From positions 27,188 through 91,187 of the forward strand of contig CBDCNH010000018.1 in the NCBI GenBank assembly GCA_965219015.1: 64,000 nt of DNA. The letters run 5' to 3'. Below are positions 1 through 10,245 of the stretch, one piece after another; within the stretch, counting starts at the first letter, position 1, and every line of letters begins with the position of its first letter. Position numbers and translations under genes: made by a program. This DNA comes from CBDCNH01 sp965219015. GTDB taxonomy: Bacteria > Pseudomonadota > Alphaproteobacteria > Rhodobacterales > Rhodobacteraceae. The notes beneath the pieces are model-generated. The model ran no database searches, was not told where the DNA came from, and saw nothing but the letters and a program-made list of their open reading frames with translations.

Positions 1-417
1 GCCGGTCAGCAGCGAGCGGGTGAGGATCTTGAAATCGCCCCGCACCTGCATCACGAGCCGCGCCATCACCAGACCGTCGACGAGCCCATGCGGATGGTTC
101 GCGACCACCACGAGCGGCCCCGTCGCGGGGATCCGGGCGATCTCCTCGGGCGGCGTGGTGAGCTCGATGCCCATGACGTCGAGCGTGCGCTGCCAGAAGG
201 CGAGCCCGCTGACAGGGCCTCCGCGCTCGAACTGGCGGATGCGCGCGAGCAGCGTCGCCTTGCCGGTCAGCCACTCGATGCCGCGGATCGTGAGCACGCG
301 GCGCAGGTCGTCGTAGGTGTTGGCATAGGAAAGGCGTCGCACCTCGAAGGGCCGCGGCGCAGCGCGCGGGGCGACCGTCTGGTCATCCATGATCGGGGAC
401 GGGTGCCGCGTCCGCAT
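1..417 (-). CDS. PlsC-like lysophospholipid acyltransferase, C-terminus cut by window edge
   Basis: Only the N-terminal 139 residues are present. The segment VVVANHPHGLVDG, about residues 103-115, matches the catalytic His/Asp block of the PlsC/LPLAT superfamily (usually NHPxGxxDG in the haemolysin-like branch). These enzymes move an acyl chain from acyl-CoA or acyl-ACP onto a lysolipid or ornithine lipid at the inner membrane. The ATG at 417 is preferred: it overlaps the HPr stop codon (TGATG) and has GGGGAGG about seven bases upstream. A second in-frame ATG lies at 390. The overlap suggests translational coupling to HPr. The exact substrate cannot be told from the N-terminal part. Confidence 0.75.
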   Translation of the reverse strand, partial: MRTRHPSPIMDDQTVAPRAAPRPFEVRRLSYANTYDDLRRVLTIRGIEWLTGKATLLARIRQFERGGPVSGLAFWQRTLDVMGIELTTPPEEIARIPATGPLVVVANHPHGLVDGLVMARLVMQVRGDFKILTRSLLTG

Positions 418-716
418 CAGAACGCCTCCCCGAAGCGGCCGTCGACGAGGACGCGCAGGGCTGCGGCCAGCGCGTCGGCGTCCTGTCCCCTGGTTCGGAC
501 GCAGATCGATGACCCGCGCGCGGCCGCGAGCATCAGGAGCCCCATGATGCTGTCGCCGGAGACCCAGTCGCCGTCGCCGTCGCCGCGGCTCACCTCGGCA
601 TCCGCGTCATGCGCCTCGACGACCTCGACGAACTTTGCCGAAGCGCGTGCGTGCAGCCCTTTCTCGTTGACGATCCGTACCGAAAACTCGGCCAAGATCT
701 CCTCCCCCGTCGCCAT
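417..716 (-). CDS. ptsH: HPr phosphocarrier protein
   Basis: This is a 99-residue HPr-fold protein. The phospho-acceptor histidine is His22 in GLHARAS. The regulatory serine region is DSIMGLLMLAA, with Ser56 at the HPr-kinase position. The length is slightly above the usual 85-90 residues. It sits between the EIIA-Man gene and an acyltransferase, in a cluster that also encodes HPr kinase and the ChvG/ChvI two-component system. In alphaproteobacteria this incomplete PTS is thought to signal rather than transport sugar, and no enzyme I or sugar permease gene is in the window. The stop codon overlaps the next start. Confidence 0.92.
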   Translation of the reverse strand: MATGEEILAEFSVRIVNEKGLHARASAKFVEVVEAHDADAEVSRGDGDGDWVSGDSIMGLLMLAAARGSSICVRTRGQDADALAAALRVLVDGRFGEAF

Positions 717-791
717 CCCGAAGTCCGGCGTCGCAGGCTGAACCGGATCGAACGCGGTCGCAACCCCGCGCCCGCGACGGCCGCGTCGCGC

Positions 792-1202
792 CTACTCGAC
801 GCGATCCGTCGCGACGTTCATGGCGTTGATATATTTCCGGGCTGCCGCGAGGGCCGCCGCGACCGCCTCGGGCACGCCGAGCTTGCGGGATTTTGCGAGC
901 TTCACCAGCATCGGCAGGTTGGCACCGTAAAGGATGCGGCGATTGCCGAGCGAGCAGGCGCGCAACGCGAGGTTCGCCGGCGAACCGCCGAACATGTCGG
1001 CGACGACGACCACGCCATCCCCTTCGTCGACCTGATTGGCTGCGGCACAGATCTCGGACTGCTTGGCGGGACGGTCGTCCATGTCGTCGATCGAGATGGC
1101 CAGCACGCCCGGCTGCTTGCCGACGACGTGCTCCACGGCCGCGAGATACTCCCGCGCCAGCCCGCCATGTGCGACGATGACAATTCCGATCAACTGCGGC
1201 AA
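792..1202 (-). CDS. PTS EIIA component, mannose/fructose family
   Basis: The 136-residue protein has the EIIA-Man fold, with His12 in VIVAHGG as the expected phosphorylation site and the conserved DMFGGSPAN segment near residue 69. It would receive phosphate from HPr. No EIIB or EIIC partner is nearby, so the usual reading for alphaproteobacteria is a regulatory output of the PTS relay. The gap from hprK (1203-1478) holds no convincing gene, although rapZ often sits there in relatives. Confidence 0.9.
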   Translation of the reverse strand: MPQLIGIVIVAHGGLAREYLAAVEHVVGKQPGVLAISIDDMDDRPAKQSEICAAANQVDEGDGVVVVADMFGGSPANLALRACSLGNRRILYGANLPMLVKLAKSRKLGVPEAVAAALAAARKYINAMNVATDRVE

Positions 1203-1478
1203 CCTTCAGCGCTGGGACACCATACCGTCACGACGCGTGGTCCGCCTTGACGCCACAGGCGCCCGGCGGTCGAGCGTGTGCGTTTGCTGTCCCCTTGAGT
1301 GTTAGATACGCGGCAGTGCAGCACTGCAAGCATGATCGGGCAAAAGGCCGCAGTTACAACTCGAAGGTGTTGCCGGAGTGCCCGAAACGTCTGCCAAAGC
1401 ACGTCCTCCCGATTGCTCCGTGTCTCGATGCGGCCGCGGAAAACCACCGCGCAGCAAGCGGGAATAACGTCCTCCGTG

Positions 1479-1907
1479 TCAGGCATCGCGCTCACCGCGA
1501 AGGTGTTGCAGGACTGCAGGTGCGAGCGTGATCGTCGCAACACCGCCGCCATGCACGAGGGGAAGGCGGCAGCCGAGGAACGCGGCCGACCGCGCGGGCG
1601 GCAGGCGGTCGGTCTCGGGCACGTCGAGATCGACGGCGAGCGCGAGGCGGGTCGCCGGTTCGGTCTCGGCGCGCAGCAGCCCGACGCCCCAGGCTTCGAT
1701 GCGTCCGCGGATGGCGTCCGGTGCCGTCGCTTCGAGCCCTGGCCCGAGGCGGGTCACCAGCGTGATGTCGTCGGCCACCAGGCGCGCGCCGAACGCCATC
1801 AGAGCCAGCGCCAGCGTCGACTTGCCGCTGCCGGGCGCCCCGAGGATAAGGACGCCCCTGCCGGCGACGGCCACGGTGCTGGCATGAAGTTGCAGCGGCG
1901 CGCTCAT
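1479..1907 (-). CDS. hprK: HPr kinase/phosphorylase, short alphaproteobacterial form
   Basis: At 142 residues this is the truncated alphaproteobacterial HprK type, without the N-terminal domain of the ~310-residue Firmicutes enzyme. The P-loop GAPGSGKST is at residues 23-31, followed by the LVADD segment that corresponds to the catalytic acidic motif. It would phosphorylate or dephosphorylate the regulatory serine of the HPr encoded downstream. The start overlaps the end of chvG by four bases, so it is co-transcribed with the two-component system. Confidence 0.9.
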   Translation of the reverse strand: MSAPLQLHASTVAVAGRGVLILGAPGSGKSTLALALMAFGARLVADDITLVTRLGPGLEATAPDAIRGRIEAWGVGLLRAETEPATRLALAVDLDVPETDRLPPARSAAFLGCRLPLVHGGGVATITLAPAVLQHLRGERDA

Positions 1908-3604
1908 TGCGGCAGGCAGACGACGAAGCGCGCGCCGGTCGGTTCGGCGGTGGCGTCGGCACCCGCAGGGCGGATGTTCTCCGCCCAGATCACGCCGCCA
2001 TGCGCCTCGACGATCTGCCGCGAGATCGCGAGCCCGAGCCCGGAGTGGTTGCCGAAGTCGCCCTGCGGCCGCTCGGAATAGAAGCGCTCGAAGATCCGGC
2101 CGAGCGCGGCCTCGGGGATGCCGGGTCCGGTGTCCTCGACGACGATGAGCACCGTGCGGTCGGACCGGCGTAGCCAGACCCGCACGGCATCTCCGGCTTC
2201 GGAGAACGACACGGCATTGCCGATGAGGTTGCCGACCACTTGCGCCAGCCGCGCCTCCAGTCCCCGCACGACCACCGGGACGCGCGGCAGGTCGGCGGTG
2301 ACCTCGATGCCGGACGCGGCGCTCTCCTGCGCGAAATGCGTGGCCAGCGCATCGAGGGTGCGGACGAGGTCGAAGGGCGCCTCCTCGTCGCGCACGAGTT
2401 CGCGGTCGAGCCGGGACGCGGCGGCGATCTCGCTGACCAGCCGGTCGAGACGCCGGACATCGTGCTCGATGACGTCCATCAGCGGCGCGCGCTGGTCGGT
2501 CCGCGCGGATCGCAGCGTCATCACGGCCGAGCGCAGGGACGCGAGCGGGTTCTTGACCTCGTGCGTCACGTCGGCCGCGAACTGCTCGTTGGCGTCGATG
2601 CGCTCGTAGAGCGCCGCGACCATGCCGTCCATCGCACCCGCCAGGCGGCCGATCTCGTCGCGGCGGGCAGAGAGGTCGGGCAGCCGGATGCGTCCCGGCC
2701 GCAGGCGACGCGCTCGGGGATCCTGATGGCGGCGGCCTTGCTCGGCGGCCGCCGCGAGCGCCGACAGCGGAGCCGCGATCGTCGACGCGAGTGCGAGGCT
2801 GACGCCGATGGAGATCAGGCTCGCCACGACGAACATCTTCAGGACGCGCTCGCGCTCGACGCGGACCAGATCGTCGATCTCGCCCGCCGCGCTGACGATC
2901 GCGACGGCGCCGATGGCGTGGCCTCCACGAAGCACGGGTGCTGCGACGGCGAAGACCGTAGCCCCGGCAGCGTCGGCCGTGTCGACGGCGACGGTGCCGC
3001 GGAGCGCGCGCGGCAGGAGGCGGCGCGCCATGTCCTCGGCGACGGGCCGGGCGGAGGCGGCGACGCGGTGCGTCGCGGTGCCGCGGATGCCGTCGATGGC
3101 GCTCGCAAGGACGGTCGCGGGCGCCGGCTTCGGGGCCGTGCCGCCGGTCGCCGCGGCGAGGCGCACGCCCTCGGCGTCGAAAAGCAGGAGCTGCGCTCCG
3201 CGGGCAAGGTCGAGTCCGGTGGCGATGACGCCGAACTCCGCCGCGTCGTCGCCCGCGACCCGCGCCAGGATCTCGGCCGCCGACACCAGGGCGCGCTCGC
3301 GCTCGACGACGAGGCTGGCGCGGAACGGGTTGAGCGAGAGCACGCCCGTCGCAAGGACCATCAGCGCGACGAGGTTGACGCCGACGATCCGGCGCGCCAG
3401 CGGCGAACGACGGCCCCGTGCCGGTGCGTTTGGCGCAGGGCCCGTGCTGCCTGCAAGCCGGGCGGCGGCGCGCGATGCGAGGTCGAGCTCGGCCGCACTC
3501 GCCTCGGCGCTTCCGTGTGGCGGCACTTCGACGCCGGGCGTGCGCCGCCCGCGACCGAAGTGCCGCGCGAAACGGCGCGCATTGGGATGGGTGAGGGCAG
3601 TCAT
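1904..3604 (-). CDS. chvG: ChvG-type sensor histidine kinase
   Basis: This is a 566-residue membrane kinase. A transmembrane helix lies at about residues 73-93, a periplasmic sensor at 95-250, and a second helix at about 255-278, followed by a HAMP-like linker. The H-box ADVTHEVKNPLASL contains the phospho-accepting His348. Downstream are the N-box NLIGNAVSFSEAG, then EDTGPGIP and GLGLAISRQI of the ATP-binding domain. It overlaps chvI by four bases. ChvG/ExoS kinases respond to acid or envelope stress and phosphorylate ChvI. The ~70-residue cytoplasmic N-terminal extension is rich in Ala and Arg. Confidence 0.92.
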   Translation of the reverse strand: MTALTHPNARRFARHFGRGRRTPGVEVPPHGSAEASAAELDLASRAAARLAGSTGPAPNAPARGRRSPLARRIVGVNLVALMVLATGVLSLNPFRASLVVERERALVSAAEILARVAGDDAAEFGVIATGLDLARGAQLLLFDAEGVRLAAATGGTAPKPAPATVLASAIDGIRGTATHRVAASARPVAEDMARRLLPRALRGTVAVDTADAAGATVFAVAAPVLRGGHAIGAVAIVSAAGEIDDLVRVERERVLKMFVVASLISIGVSLALASTIAAPLSALAAAAEQGRRHQDPRARRLRPGRIRLPDLSARRDEIGRLAGAMDGMVAALYERIDANEQFAADVTHEVKNPLASLRSAVMTLRSARTDQRAPLMDVIEHDVRRLDRLVSEIAAASRLDRELVRDEEAPFDLVRTLDALATHFAQESAASGIEVTADLPRVPVVVRGLEARLAQVVGNLIGNAVSFSEAGDAVRVWLRRSDRTVLIVVEDTGPGIPEAALGRIFERFYSERPQGDFGNHSGLGLAISRQIVEAHGGVIWAENIRPAGADATAEPTGARFVVCLPQ

Positions 3605-4338
3605 TCCTCGTTGTAGCGGTAGCCGATGCCGTAGAGCGTCTCGATGGCGGCGAAGCCCTCGTCGGCGGCGCGCAGCTTCTTGCGAAGCCGCTTGATGTGG
3701 CTGTCGATGGTGCGGTCGTCGACGTAGACCTGATCGTCGTAGGCGACGTCCATCAGCGCATCGCGGCTCTTCACGAAGCCGGGGCGCTGCGCCAGAGCCT
3801 GCAGCAGCAGGAACTCCGTCACCGTCAAGGCGACCTCGCGGCCCTTCCAGAGCACCGCATGGCGCAAGGGGTCCATCGTGAGCGCGCCGCGCACCATGAC
3901 GCGGGCATCCTCGCCTGTGGCCTCGCCGCGCCCGACGGCCGCCTGGCGGCGGATCAGCGCGCGGATGCGCTCAACGAGGAGCCGCTGCGAGAAGGGCTTG
4001 CGGACATAGTCGTCGGCGCCCATCCGAAGGCCGAGCACCTCGTCGATCTCGTCGTCCTTCGAGGTCAGGAAGATCACCGGCATCGCGGTCTTCTGGCGCA
4101 GGCGCTGCAGGAGGTCCATGCCGTCCATGCGCGGCATCTTGATGTCGAGTACCGCCACGTCGGGCATCCGGCGGTTGAACGCGTCGAGCGCCGACTGGCC
4201 GTCGTTGTAGGTCTCGACGTCGAACCCCTCCGCCTCGAGCGTCATCGCCACCGACAGCAGGATGTTTCGGTCATCGTCGACGAGCGCGACGCGCGGGGAC
4301 GCGGTCGGGCGCCCGTCGGCAAGGTCAGTCTTCTGCAC
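3601..4338 (-). CDS. chvI: ChvI-type response regulator (OmpR family)
   Basis: The receiver domain carries the acidic pocket VALVDDDRN, the phospho-acceptor Asp in VAVLDIKMPRMDG (residue 65 from the chosen start) and the Lys of YVRKPFS. A C-terminal winged helix ends in ETLYGIGYRY. The GTG at 4338 is preferred because GGAG lies seven bases upstream; an in-frame ATG at 4386 would add 16 residues. It is divergent from pckA, the classic arrangement in which ChvI controls PEP carboxykinase expression. It is the first gene of the chvI-chvG-hprK-EIIA-HPr-acyltransferase cluster. Confidence 0.92.
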   Translation of the reverse strand: MQKTDLADGRPTASPRVALVDDDRNILLSVAMTLEAEGFDVETYNDGQSALDAFNRRMPDVAVLDIKMPRMDGMDLLQRLRQKTAMPVIFLTSKDDEIDEVLGLRMGADDYVRKPFSQRLLVERIRALIRRQAAVGRGEATGEDARVMVRGALTMDPLRHAVLWKGREVALTVTEFLLLQALAQRPGFVKSRDALMDVAYDDQVYVDDRTIDSHIKRLRKKLRAADEGFAAIETLYGIGYRYNEE

Positions 4339-4584
4339 GGCAATCTCCGTCGAAGGAAAGCGCCGCCGAATCGGAGCGCGAGGCACGCAGGATGCGCCGG
4401 AAAGCCGAACGTTCGGCTAATTCGCTGCCGGTTTGGCAGGCTGCGCCGCAAGTCATTGAAGTGATTGCGCTAACGGTCGGAATGCTCCCTGTTCGCGCAG
4501 GGCTGCCGGATGCTATAAAGCCATGCGCGACGGAGATCCGCGGCGCGCCGACCCGGAGGCGGCACCGGACAGGGAGGTTCCGCC
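4339..4584. promoter_or_regulatory. divergent chvI / pckA promoter region
   Basis: This is 246 bp between two divergently transcribed genes, with locally lower GC content. It must hold promoters for both. ChvI control of pckA is known in rhizobia, but I did not identify a ChvI box or clear -35/-10 elements by eye. The pckA side ends with a good Shine-Dalgarno sequence (GGGAGG) before the ATG. Confidence 0.5.
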
Positions 4585-6231
<1,647 letters not shown>

Positions 6232-6992
6232 CACGGCCAGCACCACGAGCGTCACGCGGCGAAAGAGCGCCTGGTCGAGCCGGTCCTGGATGACGAACCC
6301 GGCAAGAAGCCCCAATGCGGACGGCACAAGCATGACGAGAGATAGCGGCAAGGTCGCGTCATTGAGCACCCCCGACTGCAGATGGGCGCCAAGCAGCATG
6401 ATCGAGCCGATCAGGTACACCACTCCCTGAACGCGCACGCTCTCGGTCTTTTCGGTGCCCCTTGCGACGAGATAGGCGATGACCGGCGGGCCCCAGACGC
6501 CCGAGAGCCCGCCGTAGAAACCGCCGACGGCGCCCACCGCCAGTTCGGCCCGCTCGGGACGTGACGCGTCGATGCCGATCTGCCAGCCGGCGAGTTGCGT
6601 GACGGCGAAGGCGAGGATTGGCACACCGAGCAGACCGAAGAGGACGGCCTGCGGAATGACGGTCACGAGTTGCGCGCTGGCGGCGATGAAGAGGACGATG
6701 GTCACGATGAGCCGCCAGTAGCACACGACCGAGCGAAGCGCGGGCCGCCACCCCTGCCGGAACGCCTGCGCCACGTTGGTCACGAGGGTGGGGACGATCA
6801 GTGTCGCGAGGGCGACCTTGGCGGGCAGGAACGACCCGAGCCCCGAGACCATCACCATCGGCATCCCGAAGCCGACGGCGCCCTTCACGAACGCAGCCGC
6901 GACCGTCACCGCGGCCGCGAGCCAGAAGGCTCCTTGTCCGAAATCGGGGTCCACGCCGCTCCCTCCTGGAGAAGCGCCGAAGGGAAGCGGCG

Positions 6993-8522
6993 TCAGCCCC
7001 CCTTGGCCGCGTTCAGCGCGTCCGTCATCGCGGTTGAGAAGTCCGTCTGCGCCTTCAGCCGCTCGGGCTTCGGCGCGTCCGGCTCCGCCTGCGCAAGCGC
7101 GTGGCAATAAGCGCTCTGCACGGCCGTGATCCGGTTGGTGTACTCCAGGTCTGGCGCCGTCGACATGTACGTCTTCGCCACCGCAGCGAGCTTTTCGGGC
7201 GCCAGCGGCGCTCCGGCCAATGCCGCGACATCGGCGCGGATCGTGCCCGGCAGCCACTCGACGGGAACGTTCGCACATTCGGCGGCAGCGAGCGTCACCG
7301 CATCCGCGGGCTCGACCTGCCGGCGCATGGTGGCCACGAAAGCAGGACGGGAGACGGCGGGAGCATCGTTGCCCCAGGACTTGCGGATATACGTCGTGAC
7401 GGCGGCGATCTCGGCATCGGAGAGCTTCTCGGCGAAGCTCGGCATCACGCCATAGACGCCCTTCGGCGCGATCCCCTGGATCAGCACGGCGACGACGTTG
7501 TGCGGCTGGTCCGCGATCACGCCGCCGTTCTGGACGAGGCTCGCCGCGACGCCGACGGCGCCCTTGCCGTCGTCGGAATGGCAGGTCTTGCAGTTCGACT
7601 TGTAGACACCCGCGCCCACGTCCATCTGCGCCAGCGCCTGCACGCTGTCGTCGGATCGCTCCGCGGACTCGCTCGGCGGACGCGACAGGATGAAGCGCGA
7701 AATCCCCCGCACATCGTCCTCGGAAAGCGCCGCCATATCGTAAGACACCTCCGCCATCGGCCCGAAGGGCGTGATGTTCATCGAATGACCGCGCAAGTAT
7801 TCGGTCAGCGTGTCCTCGTTCCACTTGCCGAGCACCGATCCCTCGCCGGTGCTGATGTTGGGCGCGTACCAGGTCTCGATCTTGCCGCCCTGGAAACGCT
7901 GGTCGGTCAGTTCGTCGCCGAGCGCGCTGTGGGGCGTGTGGCAGGCGCCGCAGTGCGCGAGCGCCTCGACGATGTAGCCGCCGCGGTTCGTCAGCGCATC
8001 GGCGTTGACATCGGGCTGGAACCGGCCTTCCTCGAAGTAGAGCGCCTGCCAGCCGTTCAGGCTGGTCCGCACGTTGTAGGGGAACGGCAGATCGACGACT
8101 TCGACCTCGTTCTCCACCGGCGTCACGCTGCGGAAGTAGGCGTAGAGCGCGTCGATGTCGTGGTCGTTGATCTTGGTGAAGTGCGTGTAGGGCATCGCCG
8201 GGTAGATCGGCGAGCCGTCCTTCAGGACGCCGCGGCGGAGCGCGCCCTCGAAATCGTCCCGCGTCCAGTCGCCGATGCCGGTCGCGTCCGGCGTGATGTT
8301 GGGGCTCACGAGCGTGCCGAACGGCGTCTGCAGCCGGTAGCCGCCGGCGTAGGGACGGTCAGGCTCGACCGTGTGGCACCCCTGGCAGCCTGCGGCGGTT
8401 GCGAGGTACTCACCTTCCTTGACCAGAGCCGGATCGGGCGCCGTATCCTGTGCGCTGGCCGCCAAGGGCGCGAGCAGGCTCGCGACCGCGACCGTGACGC
8501 CGCAACCGAAGATCCGTGACAT
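6993..8522 (-). CDS. exported three-haem cytochrome c, alcohol/gluconate dehydrogenase subunit type
   Basis: The 509-residue protein starts with a signal peptide cleaved near ASAQD. It has three CXXCH haem sites: CQGCH near residue 44, CGACH near 190 and CKTCH near 320. This spacing is typical of the membrane-associated cytochrome subunit of PQQ or flavin alcohol, aldehyde and gluconate dehydrogenases. About 120 residues beyond the third haem domain form an extra C-terminal region with three conserved-looking cysteines or histidines but no further haem motif. No dehydrogenase subunit is next to it, so its electron donor is unknown. GGGAGGGAG precedes the ATG. Confidence 0.85.
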   Translation of the reverse strand: MSRIFGCGVTVAVASLLAPLAASAQDTAPDPALVKEGEYLATAAGCQGCHTVEPDRPYAGGYRLQTPFGTLVSPNITPDATGIGDWTRDDFEGALRRGVLKDGSPIYPAMPYTHFTKINDHDIDALYAYFRSVTPVENEVEVVDLPFPYNVRTSLNGWQALYFEEGRFQPDVNADALTNRGGYIVEALAHCGACHTPHSALGDELTDQRFQGGKIETWYAPNISTGEGSVLGKWNEDTLTEYLRGHSMNITPFGPMAEVSYDMAALSEDDVRGISRFILSRPPSESAERSDDSVQALAQMDVGAGVYKSNCKTCHSDDGKGAVGVAASLVQNGGVIADQPHNVVAVLIQGIAPKGVYGVMPSFAEKLSDAEIAAVTTYIRKSWGNDAPAVSRPAFVATMRRQVEPADAVTLAAAECANVPVEWLPGTIRADVAALAGAPLAPEKLAAVAKTYMSTAPDLEYTNRITAVQSAYCHALAQAEPDAPKPERLKAQTDFSTAMTDALNAAKGG

Positions 8523-8668
8523 GCTGCTCTCCCTCCCGTGAACCTGCATCCTACGCGAGAAATAGCCGTAAGTTCCTGCGACGGCACGACGCATCTTCAG
8601 GTGGCTTGTAAAAAGAGGAACTCGGACGGGCGGCATTTTCGTACGAAGCGCACTTTCCTTCGATCTCG

Positions 8669-9559
8669 CTAGCCGGGCGCGTCCTTGACGCTATCCTTCA
8701 GATACTTGAGGAACGCCTGCACCTTGGCGGTCCGGTGCAGGTCGACATGGGTGACGAGCCAGAGCTGCACCGTCCATTCGTCGCGCGGCGGCAGCACCTG
8801 CACGAGACCAGGGATGGCCGCGGCCTCGCGGACCGGAATGAAGCCGATCCCCGCCCCGCAGGCGACCGCCGCCTCGAGCGCCTCGCTCTCGGTAGCGCGG
8901 AACACGATCGCCTCGGGCGGCACGTTTGCGCGCAGCCAGCGAAAGAACGGCGCACGTATCTCGCCATCGTCGTGCGATACGAACCGGTGCGTCGCGAGCG
9001 CTTCGGCCGCGTCGGACGCAGGGGCGCCGTACCGCGCGACGTAGCCTTCCGAGGCGTAAAGCGCCAGCGCGTCGCGCAGGAACGGCTGCACCACGTTGTC
9101 GGGCTGCGTCGGCTGGGTGCCGGCGCGCACCGCGATGTGCGCCTCGCCGTACTCCAACCGGAAGATGCGCTCGGCCGAGAGGAAGCGCACGACGAGATCG
9201 GGGTGCTCGGACTGGAACCCCACGAGAGCCGGCACCAGGAAATACGCGAGCCGCGGCAGAGCCGTGACGACGAGTTCGCCCGACATCGCGTGGCCCTGCC
9301 CCCGGATCCGGCTCGACAGCTGCGTCAGCTGGTCGTCCGTGGCCTGCGCCACGCGGAACAGATCCTGCCCCGCTTCCGTCGGCGTGTAGCCGCGGGCGTG
9401 GCGCTGGAAGAGCTTGACCCCGAGCCGGGTCTCCAGCGTGTCGACATGCCGGATCACCGTCGCGTGGTGAACGCCGAGCACCTCGGCCGCACCCGAAACC
9501 GTGCCCAGCCGCGCGACCTGATAGGCCGTGCGGATCTCGTCCCAGGTTTCGACGGCCAT
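8669..9559 (-). CDS. LysR family transcriptional regulator
   Basis: The 296-residue protein begins with a LysR winged helix-turn-helix (VSGAAEVLGVHHATVIRHV), followed by the ETRLGVKLFQRHARGYTPT linker and a substrate-binding domain to the C-terminus. The gene lies 146 bp upstream of the cytochrome c gene on the same strand, not divergent from it, so the regulated target is not obvious. The effector cannot be predicted from sequence. Confidence 0.88.
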   Translation of the reverse strand: MAVETWDEIRTAYQVARLGTVSGAAEVLGVHHATVIRHVDTLETRLGVKLFQRHARGYTPTEAGQDLFRVAQATDDQLTQLSSRIRGQGHAMSGELVVTALPRLAYFLVPALVGFQSEHPDLVVRFLSAERIFRLEYGEAHIAVRAGTQPTQPDNVVQPFLRDALALYASEGYVARYGAPASDAAEALATHRFVSHDDGEIRAPFFRWLRANVPPEAIVFRATESEALEAAVACGAGIGFIPVREAAAIPGLVQVLPPRDEWTVQLWLVTHVDLHRTAKVQAFLKYLKDSVKDAPG

Positions 9560-9775
9560 TAGAGGCTCCAGAGTTCCGTCGCAGCCTCACGCAAAAGTTG
9601 TGTGCGGGTGTGAACAGAGTGGTGGTGGAAAGCAAGCCTTAAGTTCGCCGCGCTCGAACCCATCTGTCAACCACGCAGCGGACGGCCAACCGGCGCCGCA
9701 GCGGACCCCGGCGAAGAGGCTCTTCGCACGACGGCCGGCGGAAACGTCTTCCGCGGCCGAATTGAGGACTGAACC

Positions 9776-10027
9776 ATGTTTACCAAATCGCTCACCATTG
9801 GCGCACTCGTGCTGGCCACCGTTCCGGCATTCGCGAACCTCGCCTCGGCGCAGGACGTGACGCGCGGCAACGCCACCGCGACCGTCGCGCAGGAACCGGT
9901 GACCCCGGGCAAGGCGCAGATCGCAGCCCAGCTCGGCGTCAATCCCGCGAACTACACGACCTCGGAGCTCGCGCAGATGCTCGCGGGCAAGATCGGCCCG
10001 TCCGGCAACCGCGGCACCACTCGCTGA
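9776..10027 (+). CDS. small exported protein of unknown function
   Basis: The 83-residue product has a clear signal peptide: a basic start, a hydrophobic core and ASAQD as the likely cleavage site. A short mature chain contains AQLGVNPANYTTSELAQML. Similar short secreted proteins with this QLGVxPxxYTxxELA pattern occur in Rhodobacterales, but I know of no assigned function. It is a single-gene unit: a 216-bp upstream region separates it from the divergent LysR gene, and a strong hairpin follows the stop. Confidence 0.8.
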   Translation: MFTKSLTIGALVLATVPAFANLASAQDVTRGNATATVAQEPVTPGKAQIAAQLGVNPANYTTSELAQMLAGKIGPSGNRGTTR

Positions 10028-10044
10028 GCCTGGTGCTCGCGACA

Positions 10045-10077
10045 GAAAGGGCGCGCGACACGCTCGCGCGCCCTTTC
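10045..10077 (+). terminator. strong hairpin after the small exported-protein gene
   Basis: A perfect 14-bp inverted repeat (GAAAGGGCGCGCGA and its complement) is separated by a 5-base loop. It begins 18 bases after the stop codon. There is no long T-run, so it may be a stability hairpin as well as a terminator. Confidence 0.75.
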
Positions 10078-10245
10078 CAGTCCGGCGGGTCGGCTTGACT
10101 CCCTCCCTCCCCGTGCGTACTGCGCCCATATCCCGGGAGTGCGTCACGCTTCCGGTCCTGCCCGGCCGCAGGATCGCCACCCGTCAGCGAGGTTTCGCCC
10201 GCGGGTGACGTTTCGCGTTGCGGCCCGCGACGCTGGAGGCCGCCG

